The translations under genes and the position numbers were made by a program. The notes under the pieces are model-generated. The model did no database searches. It was given only the letters and a program-made list of their open reading frames with translations, and had not been told where the DNA came from. Shown one piece after another: positions 1 to 6,713 of a DNA stretch of 8,587 nucleotides. This DNA is from Clostridia bacterium (GTDB taxonomy: Bacteria > Bacillota_A > Clostridia > Christensenellales > Aristaeellaceae), in assembly GCA_017938785.1 (NCBI GenBank), contig JAGBAU010000243.1, positions 1 to 8,587 of the forward strand. The letters are read 5' to 3'. Within the stretch, counting starts at the first letter, position 1. Each line of letters starts with the position of its first letter.

Positions 1-5
1 CTTTT

Positions 6-40
6 AAAGCGAAGAACGGGACAATCCCGTCCTTCGCTTT
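6..40 (-). terminator. Hairpin transcription terminator, possibly bidirectional
   Basis: Two 16-base arms (6-21 and 25-40) pair around a 3-base loop, with one imperfect pair at 15/31. On the - strand that pair is a tolerated G-U, while on the + strand it is an A-C mismatch, so the helix is slightly better for - strand transcripts. On the + strand the stem is followed by TTTTCATTT, a better U-run than the - strand has. It lies about 80 bases past the GH1 stop codon and touches the stop codon of the AraC-like remnant. It would end the phosphorylase/glucosidase transcript and perhaps also a + strand gene lying before the window. Confidence 0.7.
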
Positions 41-103
41 TCATTTGCCCATTCGATATTCCCTCGGTGTTACGCCGTATCGAATCCGCAATGGGTGTTT
101 GTA
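41..103 (-). pseudogene. C-terminal remnant of an AraC-family transcriptional regulator
   Basis: Read on the - strand from 103 down to the TGA at 41-43, the frame gives YKHPLRIRYGVTPREYRMGK and then stop. The stretch YGVTPREYR is the hallmark end of the second helix-turn-helix of AraC/XylS regulators, which usually finish a few residues later, as here. An in-frame TAA at 104-106 closes the frame, and only 14 bases separate that from the GH1 stop. The rest of such a gene (normally 250-750 codons) is therefore absent, and the GH1 gene occupies its place. The first residues (YKHPL) look one codon short compared with typical members. Motif, stop codon and adjacent terminator are seen in the sequence. 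That this is the scar of a replaced regulator gene is inference, and a chance peptide cannot be fully excluded. Confidence 0.68.
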
Positions 104-120
104 TTATGGGTAAGCTACCG

Positions 121-1476
121 TTACAGCGTCTCTCCGTTGGAGGCAACGATGCCCTTATACCAGATTGCGCTGTCCTTCAGGATGCGCTTGCCGGTGGGAT
201 AATCGATGAACACCAGGCCGAAACGGTCACCATAGCCCTCGTGCCATTCGAAGTTATCGGTAAGCGACCAGTGGAAATAGCCGCGGACATCCGCCTTTTC
301 CATGCACTTATTCAACTCGCGCAGGTAGCGGGTGAGGAAATCGACGCGGTCGGGATCGTGCACCTGGCCGTCCAGATAGATTTTATCGTTACAGCTCAGG
401 CCGTTTTCGGTGATGTAGATGGGCAGGCCGTAGCGGTTCCACAGGTGCAGCAGGCCTTCGTTCATCACGCGTTCGGTGACGGGCCACTTCAGCGCTGTGG
501 AGGGATAGCCGGCGTAGCGGGGCACATAGGTTTCCCCATCGCCGTCGGCGCGCACGCAGCTGCCATTGTACACATTCACGCCCAGGAAATCCGGCTTGCA
601 GTGGATGATTTCCCATTCCTGCGCCGTAACTTCCCCTGCCAGCGCCTGTAGTTTGGTTCCGGGAGACGGCAGGAAGCGGCCGAAGCAGATGGCGTCCAGC
701 ACCACGCCGTGGGTGAAGGCCCAGTCGTCATCAAACAGGCGGAAGGTGGCGCGCTCGGCGGCAGCCATATCCTCGGCGGAAGCGGTTTCCGGATAGCACA
801 GGCGGCCGGTGGATGCAAGGCCCACCTGTGCATTTTCATCCGCTGCCTTGACGGCGCGCATGGCAAGGCCGTGGGCCATCATCAGGTGCTTGAAGCAAGC
901 AAACAGGCTGCGTTGCTCCAGGGTTCTGCCCGGCGCATGCAGACCTTTATCATAGCCGAGATGCAATACGCACTGGGGCTCATTCAGGGTGAAATAGTAT
1001 TTTACCCTGCCCTTGAAATGCTCTGCCATCATGCCGGCAAAGCGGCCGAAGGCATATGCAGTTTCCGGGTTCAGCCAGCCGCCCCTGTCTTCCAGCGCCT
1101 GGGGAAGCTCCCAGTGGTGCAGGGTGATATAGGGCTCGATGCCCTTCTCCAGCAGGGCGTTCACCAGCCGGTCATAATAGGCCAGGCCCGGCGCATTCCA
1201 GCTGCCGTCGCCCCTAGGATCAATGCGCGTCCAGTTGGTGCTGAAGCGGTAGGCCTTCAGGCCCATGGCTTCCAGCATGGCAATATCATCGCCGTAGCGG
1301 TTGTAGCTGTCGCAGGCCACGGAGGGGTCCGCGCCGTTGCGAATCTTGCCGGGGATGCTGCTGAAGCGGTCCCACACACTCTCCCCGCCGCCGTCGGCGA
1401 AGGGGCTGCCCTCAATCTGGATCGCGCTGGAAGCGGCTCCCCAGACGAAATCTTTCGGGAATTTCACATTGCTCAC
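121..1476 (-). CDS. GH1 β-glucosidase (non-phospho type)
   Basis: A cytoplasmic 451-residue glycoside hydrolase family 1 enzyme of usual length, without a signal peptide. It is expected to hydrolyse β-linked glucosides such as cellobiose to glucose with retention of configuration. Visible marks are the start [11 protein letters not shown] (6-16), Q20, H121-W122, the acid/base motif TLNEP (E166), Y303, the nucleophile motif ITENG (E357) and WSLTDNFEW (403-411). E410 binds the sugar 4- and 6-hydroxyls in plain β-glucosidases. The 6-phospho enzymes have a Ser/Lys/Tyr set there instead, so unphosphorylated substrate is favoured, matching the ABC transporter nearby. The start is GTG at 1474-1476, overlapping the upstream stop as GTGA with only a weak SD-like stretch, which suggests translational coupling. 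It leaves five residues before FPKDF, normal for the family. Unusual small changes are I19 where Tyr is common, and HHWELP for YHWDLP. β-Galactosidase or β-fucosidase side activity cannot be ruled out. Confidence 0.92.
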   Translation of the reverse strand: MSNVKFPKDFVWGAASSAIQIEGSPFADGGGESVWDRFSSIPGKIRNGADPSVACDSYNRYGDDIAMLEAMGLKAYRFSTNWTRIDPRGDGSWNAPGLAYYDRLVNALLEKGIEPYITLHHWELPQALEDRGGWLNPETAYAFGRFAGMMAEHFKGRVKYYFTLNEPQCVLHLGYDKGLHAPGRTLEQRSLFACFKHLMMAHGLAMRAVKAADENAQVGLASTGRLCYPETASAEDMAAAERATFRLFDDDWAFTHGVVLDAICFGRFLPSPGTKLQALAGEVTAQEWEIIHCKPDFLGVNVYNGSCVRADGDGETYVPRYAGYPSTALKWPVTERVMNEGLLHLWNRYGLPIYITENGLSCNDKIYLDGQVHDPDRVDFLTRYLRELNKCMEKADVRGYFHWSLTDNFEWHEGYGDRFGLVFIDYPTGKRILKDSAIWYKGIVASNGETL

Positions 1477-3905
1477 CCCATCTCTACGCGCACATCCACC
1501 ACGCTGCCCGCCGGGAATACGGGCACTGCGCCGTCGATGCGCTCACCGTTCGCCCATACCGCCTTTACGCCGCGCTGCACACCGCAGGGATTCTCCACGC
1601 GGATGTTGTAGGTGGCGCCGCGGAAACGGCGGGACACGCTGTATTCCTTCATGTCTGCCGGGATGCAGGGATCCACCAGCAGACCGTTGTAATCCGGCTT
1701 CACGCCCAGGATGGCCTGGCTGATGCTGACGAAGGACCATGCAGCCGTGCCGGTGAGCCAGCTGTTCTTGCCCTCGCCGAAGGTGGGCGCATCCTTACCG
1801 GCGATCATCTGGCAGTAAGCGTAGGGTTCGGTGCGGCGTATATCGCCGATCTCCTCAGAATAGGCCGGGCAGGTTTTACGGTAGACCTCAAATGCGCGGT
1901 CGCCGTGGCCCAGTTCGGTCTCTGCGCAGCAGATCCAGGGATTGTTGTGGCAGAAGATGCCGGCGTTCTCCTTGTATCCGGGCGGATAGGAGCTGATTTC
2001 GCCCAGGTTCAGGTAGTACCTGCTGTAGGGCGGATTCTGAAGAACGATGCCGTACTTGGTATCCAGTCGTTCCTGAACGCTCTTCAATGCCTTTTCGGCA
2101 TGGCCGCTCTTCACGCCGATGCCCGCCATGATGCACATGCCCTGGGGTTCGATGAAAATCTGGCCTTCCTCGCATTCGCTGCTGCCGATGGGCTTACCGA
2201 AGGCGTCGTAGGCACGGCGGAACCATTCGCCGTCCCAACCGGCCTCAAGGGCGGTCTTTTCCATCTGTTCAACGGACTCAAGCGCATCCTGCGCCTCATC
2301 CTTCAAGCCAAGGCGTTCACAGATTTGCGCATAGGCGCGGCCGTATTTCACGAACATGCCCGCGATGAATACGCTCTCCGCCACAGGGCCCTCGCTGGGA
2401 CCGGTAATCTGGAAGCTCTCGCCGGGATGCTCGGAGAAACAGTTCAGGTTCAAACAGTCGTTCCAGTCGGCGCGGCCGATCAGCGGCAGGCCGTTGGGGC
2501 CCAGGTGTTCGCGGGTATAATTGAAGCTGCGGCGCAGATGCTCCATCAGGGGCTGGGCCACGCTCATATCGCAGTCGAAGGCAACCATTTCATCCAGGAT
2601 GGACCAGTCGCCGGTCTCCTTGATGTAAGCCTCCACACCGGCGATCAGCCACAGCGGATCGTCGTTGAAGCCGCTGCCCACGGCCAGGTTGCCCTTCTTG
2701 GTGAGGGGCTGGTACTGGTGGTAGGCGCTGCCATCGGCGAACTGGGTGGCGGCGATATCCAGGATGCGCTCGCGGGCGCGCTCCGGAATCATGTGCACAA
2801 AGCCCAGCAGGTCCTGACAGGAATCGCGGAAGCCCATGCCGCGGCCCATACCGCTCTCAAAGTAGCTGGCAGAGCGGCTCATGTTGAAGGTGACCATGCA
2901 CTGGTACTGGTTCCAGGTGCTGACCATACGGTTGAGCTTTTCATCGCTGCACTGGAGGGCATAGCCGTCCAGCAGGTTGCTCCAGAAGGCATTGAGGTCT
3001 GCAAGCGCGGCGTCAAAGGCTGCGTCATCCCCGTAGCGGGCCATCATGGCCTCGGCAGGAGTCTTGTTGACAACGCCCGGGGCAGTAAACTTCTGATCCA
3101 CCGGCAGTTCCACATAGCCCAGGCCCAGGATGAAGCTGTCGCTCGCGCCGGGAGCAAGGGTCATATCCATCTGCATGGCGCCCACCGGAGCCCAGCCGTG
3201 GGCCACGCTGCCGGTACATTTGCCGCTGAGCACCGCCTGGGGCTTTGCAGGACCGCCGTATACGCCGCAGAAGGCGTCGCGGCTGGTATCGAAGCCGTCA
3301 AAGGTGCGGTTTGCCCAGAACAGGGCATAGTGGTCGCGGCGCTCGCGGTACTCAGTCTTGTGGTAGATGACGTTTTCGCCGATCTCCACCTCGCCGATGG
3401 AGAAATTGCGCTGGAAGTTGGAGGAATCGTCCATGGCGTCCCACAGGCAGAATTCAATGTAGGGAAACAGGGATATCTTCTTCTCCGCTGCGCCCTTATT
3501 CTCTGCACGGACGCGTATCAGCAGGCAGTTGTCCCCCTTGGGCACAAACAGCTCCTGAGATACGCGCAGTCCATCCTTTTCACCGGTGATCACGCTGTAA
3601 CCCATGCCATGACGGCAGGTATAGCCATCCAGGTCCGCCTGCATGGGCTGCCAGCCGGGATTCCATACGGAGGAACCGTCCTTCACATAGATATGGAAGC
3701 CGTCGGCGTCCAGCGGAGAATTGTTGTAGCGGTAGCGGGTGAGCCTGCGCAGGCGCGCATCACGGTAGAAGCTGTATCCGCCCGCGGTATTGGAAATGAG
3801 GGTGAAAAAATCCTCGCTGCCCAGGTAATTGATCCAGGGCAAAGGCGTTCTGGGCTCGGTAATCACATATTCTCGCTTGGAATCATCAAAATAACCGAAC
3901 TTCAT
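1473..3905 (-). CDS. cbp: Cellobiose phosphorylase, GH94
   Basis: An 810-residue cytoplasmic inverting phosphorylase that converts cellobiose and phosphate to α-glucose-1-phosphate and glucose, saving one ATP compared with hydrolysis. The length matches characterised cellobiose phosphorylases (about 810-820). In order come an N-terminal β-sandwich (about 1-290) opening with [15 protein letters not shown], a linker, an (α/α)6 barrel (about 310-730), and a C-terminal β-segment with GLLVDPCIP (741-749). [10 protein letters not shown] (356-365) lines the glucose subsite. [11 protein letters not shown] (479-489) carries the general acid D483, and its Cys-Leu-Asn ending is typical of cellobiose rather than chitobiose phosphorylases. 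H653 (in CHNNPW) and T718-G719 (in WLTGTAAW) fit the phosphate site. The ATG at 3903-3905 has an AAGGAG Shine-Dalgarno at 3914-3919, eight bases upstream. It is first gene of the - strand operon, overlaps the GH1 gene by four bases, and has a LacI-type operator in its leader. Cellodextrin phosphorylases are longer (about 980) and less likely. Confidence 0.94.
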   Translation of the reverse strand: MKFGYFDDSKREYVITEPRTPLPWINYLGSEDFFTLISNTAGGYSFYRDARLRRLTRYRYNNSPLDADGFHIYVKDGSSVWNPGWQPMQADLDGYTCRHGMGYSVITGEKDGLRVSQELFVPKGDNCLLIRVRAENKGAAEKKISLFPYIEFCLWDAMDDSSNFQRNFSIGEVEIGENVIYHKTEYRERRDHYALFWANRTFDGFDTSRDAFCGVYGGPAKPQAVLSGKCTGSVAHGWAPVGAMQMDMTLAPGASDSFILGLGYVELPVDQKFTAPGVVNKTPAEAMMARYGDDAAFDAALADLNAFWSNLLDGYALQCSDEKLNRMVSTWNQYQCMVTFNMSRSASYFESGMGRGMGFRDSCQDLLGFVHMIPERARERILDIAATQFADGSAYHQYQPLTKKGNLAVGSGFNDDPLWLIAGVEAYIKETGDWSILDEMVAFDCDMSVAQPLMEHLRRSFNYTREHLGPNGLPLIGRADWNDCLNLNCFSEHPGESFQITGPSEGPVAESVFIAGMFVKYGRAYAQICERLGLKDEAQDALESVEQMEKTALEAGWDGEWFRRAYDAFGKPIGSSECEEGQIFIEPQGMCIMAGIGVKSGHAEKALKSVQERLDTKYGIVLQNPPYSRYYLNLGEISSYPPGYKENAGIFCHNNPWICCAETELGHGDRAFEVYRKTCPAYSEEIGDIRRTEPYAYCQMIAGKDAPTFGEGKNSWLTGTAAWSFVSISQAILGVKPDYNGLLVDPCIPADMKEYSVSRRFRGATYNIRVENPCGVQRGVKAVWANGERIDGAVPVFPAGSVVDVRVEMG

Positions 3906-3935
3906 AGTTGAACTCCTTTCAGGTTCGAAAAATAT

Positions 3936-3950
3936 CGAAAACGTTTAAAT
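3936..3950 (-). promoter_or_regulatory. LacI-family operator candidate in the phosphorylase leader
   Basis: The + strand reads CGAAAACGTTTAAAT, with the 8-base palindrome AAACGTTT (3939-3946) and a central CG, the classic core bound by LacI/GalR repressors. It matches the site at 4222-4236 in 13 of 15 positions. It lies between the predicted -10 box (3963-3968) and the Shine-Dalgarno (3914-3919), so a bound repressor would block initiation or early elongation of the phosphorylase/glucosidase transcript. A CcpA catabolite site could look similar, so which protein binds is inferred from the adjacent repressor gene. Confidence 0.72.
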
Positions 3951-3962
3951 ACACCTTTATGC

Positions 3963-3996
3963 ATTATACAATATACGATTTCCACAGAAAATGCAA
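3963..3996 (-). promoter_or_regulatory. Promoter candidate for the phosphorylase operon
   Basis: On the - strand a perfect TATAAT lies at 3968-3963. At 17 bases' spacing its -35 hexamer would be TTTTCT, which is poor. A better -35, TTGCAT (3996-3991), lies 22 bases away from TATAAT, but exactly 17 bases from a weaker -10, TATTGT (3973-3968). Transcription would start near 3956, just ahead of the operator. The region is supported; which hexamer pair is used is not settled. Confidence 0.55.
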
Positions 3997-4185
3997 GCAC
4001 TTTATTGAATTTCATATCCATTTCGACCTTCAGTGCAGTATTCAGAGATAACATTCGCCCGCTATCATCGACTGTTTTTCCTTTTCCCGGCCCAGCTTAT
4101 GTAAATTTCCCTGTGTGTTTTTCACAATTATTAACATTATTTTTGTCACTTTGTACGAAAATATACCGTTTCAGCATATTCCTCC

Positions 4186-4214
4186 TTGCAATTTTGTGCA
4201 GGTTGTAATATACT
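4186..4214 (+). promoter_or_regulatory. σA-type promoter of the repressor gene and transporter operon
   Basis: TTGCAA (4186-4191) and TATACT (4209-4214) are separated by exactly 17 bases, each close to the housekeeping consensus. The predicted start, near 4221, is immediately followed by the operator at 4222-4236, which fits autorepression. No equally good promoter was seen before the downstream transporter genes, so this one may drive all four + strand genes. Confidence 0.68.
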
Positions 4215-4221
4215 GAGATTA

Positions 4222-4236
4222 CGAAAACGATTAAGT
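4222..4236 (+). promoter_or_regulatory. LacI-family operator candidate at the repressor's own promoter
   Basis: CGAAAACGATTAAGT differs from the phosphorylase-side site (3936-3950) at only two of 15 positions and keeps the central AAACG core, though the palindrome is imperfect (AAACGATT). It sits at the predicted transcription start. One of the two differences lies in the core and weakens the symmetry, so binding may be weaker here than at the phosphorylase side. Confidence 0.66.
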
Positions 4237-4243
4237 TATGTAT

Positions 4244-4254
4244 GGAGGACGGAG
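4244..4254 (+). promoter_or_regulatory. Ribosome binding site deciding the repressor start
   Basis: GGAGG (4244-4248) and GGAG (4251-4254) lie 11 and 5 bases before the ATG at 4260. The in-frame ATG at 4242 sits inside this purine run and cannot use it. The next in-frame ATG at 4269 is 14 bases from the nearer element. This picks 4260 as the start. Confidence 0.7.
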
Positions 4255-4259
4255 CCCAT

Positions 4260-5279
4260 ATGGTATCCATGAAAGACATCGCGTCCCGCTGCGGCGTATC
4301 TGTGGCTACCGTGAGCAAGGCCCTCAACGATCACCAGGATATCAGCCGCGAAACGCGTGAAAGAATCTGCGCAGTGGCCAACGAGATGGGCTACCTTGCC
4401 AATTCCGCCGCCCGCGCGCTGAAAACCAACCGTACCTATAATATCGGCGTGCTATTCGTGGATGAAAAGAACAGCGGCCTGGCCCACGATTATTTCTCCG
4501 CCGTGCTGGACAGCCTGCGCGTCGAGGCGGAGGCCTGTGGTTACGACATCACCTTCATCAACAAGAATGTCGGCGGCAAACCCACCACCTACCTCCAGCA
4601 CTGCCTGTACCGGGGCGTGGACGGCGTGGTGATCGCCTGTGTGGATTTCAAGGATCCCATGGTGCAGGAACTGATCGCATCCAGTCTGCCGGTGGTGACC
4701 ATCGATCATGTATTCAATGATCGCGCCGCCGTGGTTTCCGATAATGTTTCCGGTATGGAGGCCCTGGTGCACCACGCATACGAAGCCGGCCACCGCAGTA
4801 TCGCTTTTATACACGGCGAGATGACCTCCGTTACCCGAAGCCGCCTGACCGGCTTTTACAGGGCCTGCGAACAGCTCGGCCTGGAGATTCCCGATGAATA
4901 CATTCGGGAGAGCGCCTACCACGATCCTGCGCTGTGCGCACGCGAAACCCAGGCGCTGCTGAGTCTTCCCCAGCGTCCCGAATGCATATTCTTTCCTGAT
5001 GATTTTTCCAGCCTGGGCGGCATGAATGCCATTCAGGAAGCGGGTCTGCGCATCCCCGAGGATATATCGGTGATCGGCTACGACGGCATCAAGCTGACCC
5101 GCATGATCAAGCCCCGACTGACCACCTACAAGCAGGATACCGCGCTGCTGGGCCGAACCGCAGCTGCAAAGCTGGTGGAAATCATCGAACATCCCAAGAC
5201 TGCGCTGCTGGACCGGATCATGGTTCCCGGAAAGCTGCTGCCGGGCGATACCCTGGCGGGCTCAAACAAACAGGTGTGA
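4260..5279 (+). CDS. LacI/GalR-family transcriptional repressor
   Basis: A 339-residue repressor with the family layout. A winged-less helix-turn-helix lies at about 4-24 (MKDIASRCGVSVATVSKALN) and a hinge helix with the minor-groove leucine L54 at about 48-57. A periplasmic-binding-protein-like sensor domain begins at NIGVLF (61-66). R195 and G198 (SRLTGF), the PDD at 246-248 and the GYDG motif (273-276) fit the effector cleft. The start at 4260 is preferred over the in-frame ATGs at 4242 and 4269 because of ribosome-binding spacing. It lies divergent to the phosphorylase/glucosidase operon and 52 bases before the binding-protein gene with no clear terminator between. It therefore probably controls both arms and itself through the paired operators. 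The effector is likely the imported sugar or a breakdown product, which the sequence cannot tell. A general catabolite role like CcpA is less likely given its place inside a sugar locus. Confidence 0.9.
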   Translation: MVSMKDIASRCGVSVATVSKALNDHQDISRETRERICAVANEMGYLANSAARALKTNRTYNIGVLFVDEKNSGLAHDYFSAVLDSLRVEAEACGYDITFINKNVGGKPTTYLQHCLYRGVDGVVIACVDFKDPMVQELIASSLPVVTIDHVFNDRAAVVSDNVSGMEALVHHAYEAGHRSIAFIHGEMTSVTRSRLTGFYRACEQLGLEIPDEYIRESAYHDPALCARETQALLSLPQRPECIFFPDDFSSLGGMNAIQEAGLRIPEDISVIGYDGIKLTRMIKPRLTTYKQDTALLGRTAAAKLVEIIEHPKTALLDRIMVPGKLLPGDTLAGSNKQV

Positions 5280-5331
5280 TGCTGCTGAAAGGCAGATAAA
5301 TAGAGTCACAAAAATCAAGGAGGAAAAAATC

Positions 5332-6612
5332 ATGAAAAAGGTACTGGTACTTGTTCTGGCACTGTGCCTGCTGATCGGCTGCATTCCCGCATTCGCCGAG
5401 GCAGAAGAAGGCAAGGTATTCAACATCTACGCTTGGAACGAAGAATTCAAGGGCTTCTTTGAGAAGTACTACAAGGTTCCCGAAGGCGTCACTGTAAACT
5501 GGATCATCACCCCCAGCGATGGCGGCGCATACCAGCAGAAGCTGGACGAAGCCCTGCTGAACCAGGAAAATGCTGCTGCAGACGACAAGGTTGACATGTT
5601 CCTGGCCGAGGCCGACTACATCCTGAAGTATGCCGGCACCCCCCTCACTCAGGACATCGAAGCCCTGGGCGTAACCGACTTCTCCAACACCTATCCCTAC
5701 ACCGTTCAGGCTGCATCCGACGCTGAAGGCGTTGTAAAGGGCACCTCCTTCCAGTGCTGCCCCGCCGCTCTGATCTATCGCCGCTCCATCGCCAAGGAAG
5801 TTCTGGGCACCGATGATCCCGCTGAGGTTCAGGCTGCTCTGTCCGATTGGGATAAGTTCAACGCAGTTGCAGCAGTTGCCGCTGAAAAGGGCTATCTCAT
5901 GACCGCTTCCTTCGCAGCCACCTATCGCGTGTTCTCCAACAACACCAGCACTCCCTGGGTAAACGAGAACAACGAGCTGCAGTTCGACGCTGCCATCCAG
6001 GCCTGGATGGACCAGACCGAAACCTTCGTTCAGAATGGCTACACCCTGACCTCCGGCATCTGGGATGATGAGACCACCGCTCAGATGTTCGCAGATGGCA
6101 AGGCAATGTGCTACTTCGGACCTGCATGGTACTTCAACTTCTCCATGGGCAATGCCCAGGATCCCGAGAAGGGCTGCTACGGCGACTGGGCAATCTGCCA
6201 GGGCCCGCAGGCTCACTTCTGGGGCGGCACTTGGCTGATGGCTCCCGCCGGCACCGACAACCCCACCATGCTGGCTGACATCATGAACACCTTCATCAAC
6301 GATGAAGAAGTTTGCTCCAACCTCGTTGTAAACGAAGCTCAGTTCTCCAACAACCAGGCTGTAAACGCCAAGTACGCAGAAGACCCGGCATTCGGCAACG
6401 CCTTCCTGGGCGGCCAGAATGACGTAGCCCTGTTCGTAGAGCTGGCCAAGAACATCAAGTTCGAAAACATCACCATCTACGACCAGCTGCTCAACGAAGG
6501 TCTGCAGAACCAGCTGCAGGAGTACTACAGAGGTTCCGTCGATGAGGAAACCGCTCTGAAGAACTTCTACAACTATGTAAACGAGACCTATCCCGCAATC
6601 GTTACTCCGTAA
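5332..6612 (+). CDS. ABC transporter sugar-binding protein (CUT1, extracellular)
   Basis: A 426-residue exported solute-binding protein that captures an oligosaccharide outside the cell and delivers it to the two permeases encoded downstream. The leader has K2-K3, a hydrophobic core (4-15) and two possible processing sites: a lipobox L14-I15-G16-C17, giving a lipid anchor, or a signal peptidase I site AFA|E after A22. The mature part starts with FNIYAWNEEFKGFF (30-43). It also has MFADGKAMCYFGPAW (252-266) and GGTWLM (298-303), segments typical of family 1 sugar-binding proteins. About ten tryptophans fit sugar stacking. Its ATG has AAGGAGG at 5317-5323, eight bases ahead. Codon choice is richer in GTT, GTA, GCT and GCA than its neighbours, as often seen in strongly expressed genes. 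A 14-bp hairpin follows the stop. Cellobiose or short β-gluco-oligosaccharides are inferred as ligand only from the adjacent enzymes. Confidence 0.9.
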   Translation: MKKVLVLVLALCLLIGCIPAFAEAEEGKVFNIYAWNEEFKGFFEKYYKVPEGVTVNWIITPSDGGAYQQKLDEALLNQENAAADDKVDMFLAEADYILKYAGTPLTQDIEALGVTDFSNTYPYTVQAASDAEGVVKGTSFQCCPAALIYRRSIAKEVLGTDDPAEVQAALSDWDKFNAVAAVAAEKGYLMTASFAATYRVFSNNTSTPWVNENNELQFDAAIQAWMDQTETFVQNGYTLTSGIWDDETTAQMFADGKAMCYFGPAWYFNFSMGNAQDPEKGCYGDWAICQGPQAHFWGGTWLMAPAGTDNPTMLADIMNTFINDEEVCSNLVVNEAQFSNNQAVNAKYAEDPAFGNAFLGGQNDVALFVELAKNIKFENITIYDQLLNEGLQNQLQEYYRGSVDEETALKNFYNYVNETYPAIVTP

Positions 6613-6635
6613 TTCGATTCGGTTTTACATCTTCT

Positions 6636-6665
6636 CCTGAGGCAAGGTTCCAACCTTGCCTCAGG
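6636..6665 (+). terminator. Perfect hairpin after the binding-protein gene (attenuator or mRNA stabiliser)
   Basis: CCTGAGGCAAGGTT (6636-6649) pairs with 6652-6665 without mismatch, giving a 13-bp stem with a 4-base loop (UCCA) in RNA. It starts 24 bases after the stop codon at 6610-6612 and about 50 bases before the next gene. Only a broken U-run follows (TTGGTATTATCG), so it should act as a partial terminator or as a block to 3' decay rather than a full stop. That is a common device for making binding protein in excess over permease. No promoter stands out between it and 6714. Confidence 0.75.
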
Positions 6666-6713
6666 TTGGTATTATCGTACGCATCATTTATACATTACTA
6701 GGGAGGGCTGCAC

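Larger units (their letters stand above)
3906..4259. other. Divergent control region between the phosphorylase operon and the repressor gene
   Basis: A 354-base gene-free stretch, clearly more AT-rich than the genes on either side. Its two ends hold the promoter, operator and ribosome-binding signals listed separately. In the middle (about 4010-4180) I see no convincing promoter, RNA gene or operator. Short open frames there lack a start codon with a ribosome binding site and do not look like protein. TCGAAAA also occurs twice ten bases apart (3925-3931 and 3935-3941), the second copy inside the operator candidate. Confidence 0.75.

Noticed and set aside
51..85. Inverted repeat ATTCGATA ... 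TATCGAAT as a regulator site or second terminator
   Set aside because: It falls wholly inside the AraC-like coding remnant, where the repeated bases encode IRY and EYR. It has a long interior and no U-run after it, so coincidence is the simpler reading.
1905..3911. Long + strand open frame (668 codons) opposite the phosphorylase gene
   Set aside because: It mirrors a gene with clear catalytic motifs. Its translation is Ala/Val/Gly/His-rich without family motifs, and it has no ribosome binding site. Such frames arise by chance opposite GC-rich genes.
4110..4160. Redox (Rex-like) site in the AT-rich spacer around TTCACAATTATTAACA
   Set aside because: The half-sites are not arranged as the expected inverted repeat, and nothing in the locus suggests redox control.
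4005..4208. Small + strand frame of 67 codons in the divergent region
   Set aside because: It starts with TTG without a ribosome binding site, has low-complexity hydrophobic content, and runs through the repressor's promoter.
4097..4327. Small - strand frame of 76 codons at the repressor start
   Set aside because: It overlaps the repressor's helix-turn-helix coding region and its promoter, has no ribosome binding site, and resembles no protein family I know.
5218..6216. - strand open frame (332 codons) opposite the binding-protein gene
   Set aside because: It is a Gly-rich antisense shadow of a confidently identified gene, without recognisable domains or start signals.
6458..6473. TCGAAAAC inside the binding-protein gene as a third operator
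   Set aside because: It only matches half of the operator, is not palindromic, and is explained by Phe-Glu-Asn codons deep in the coding sequence.
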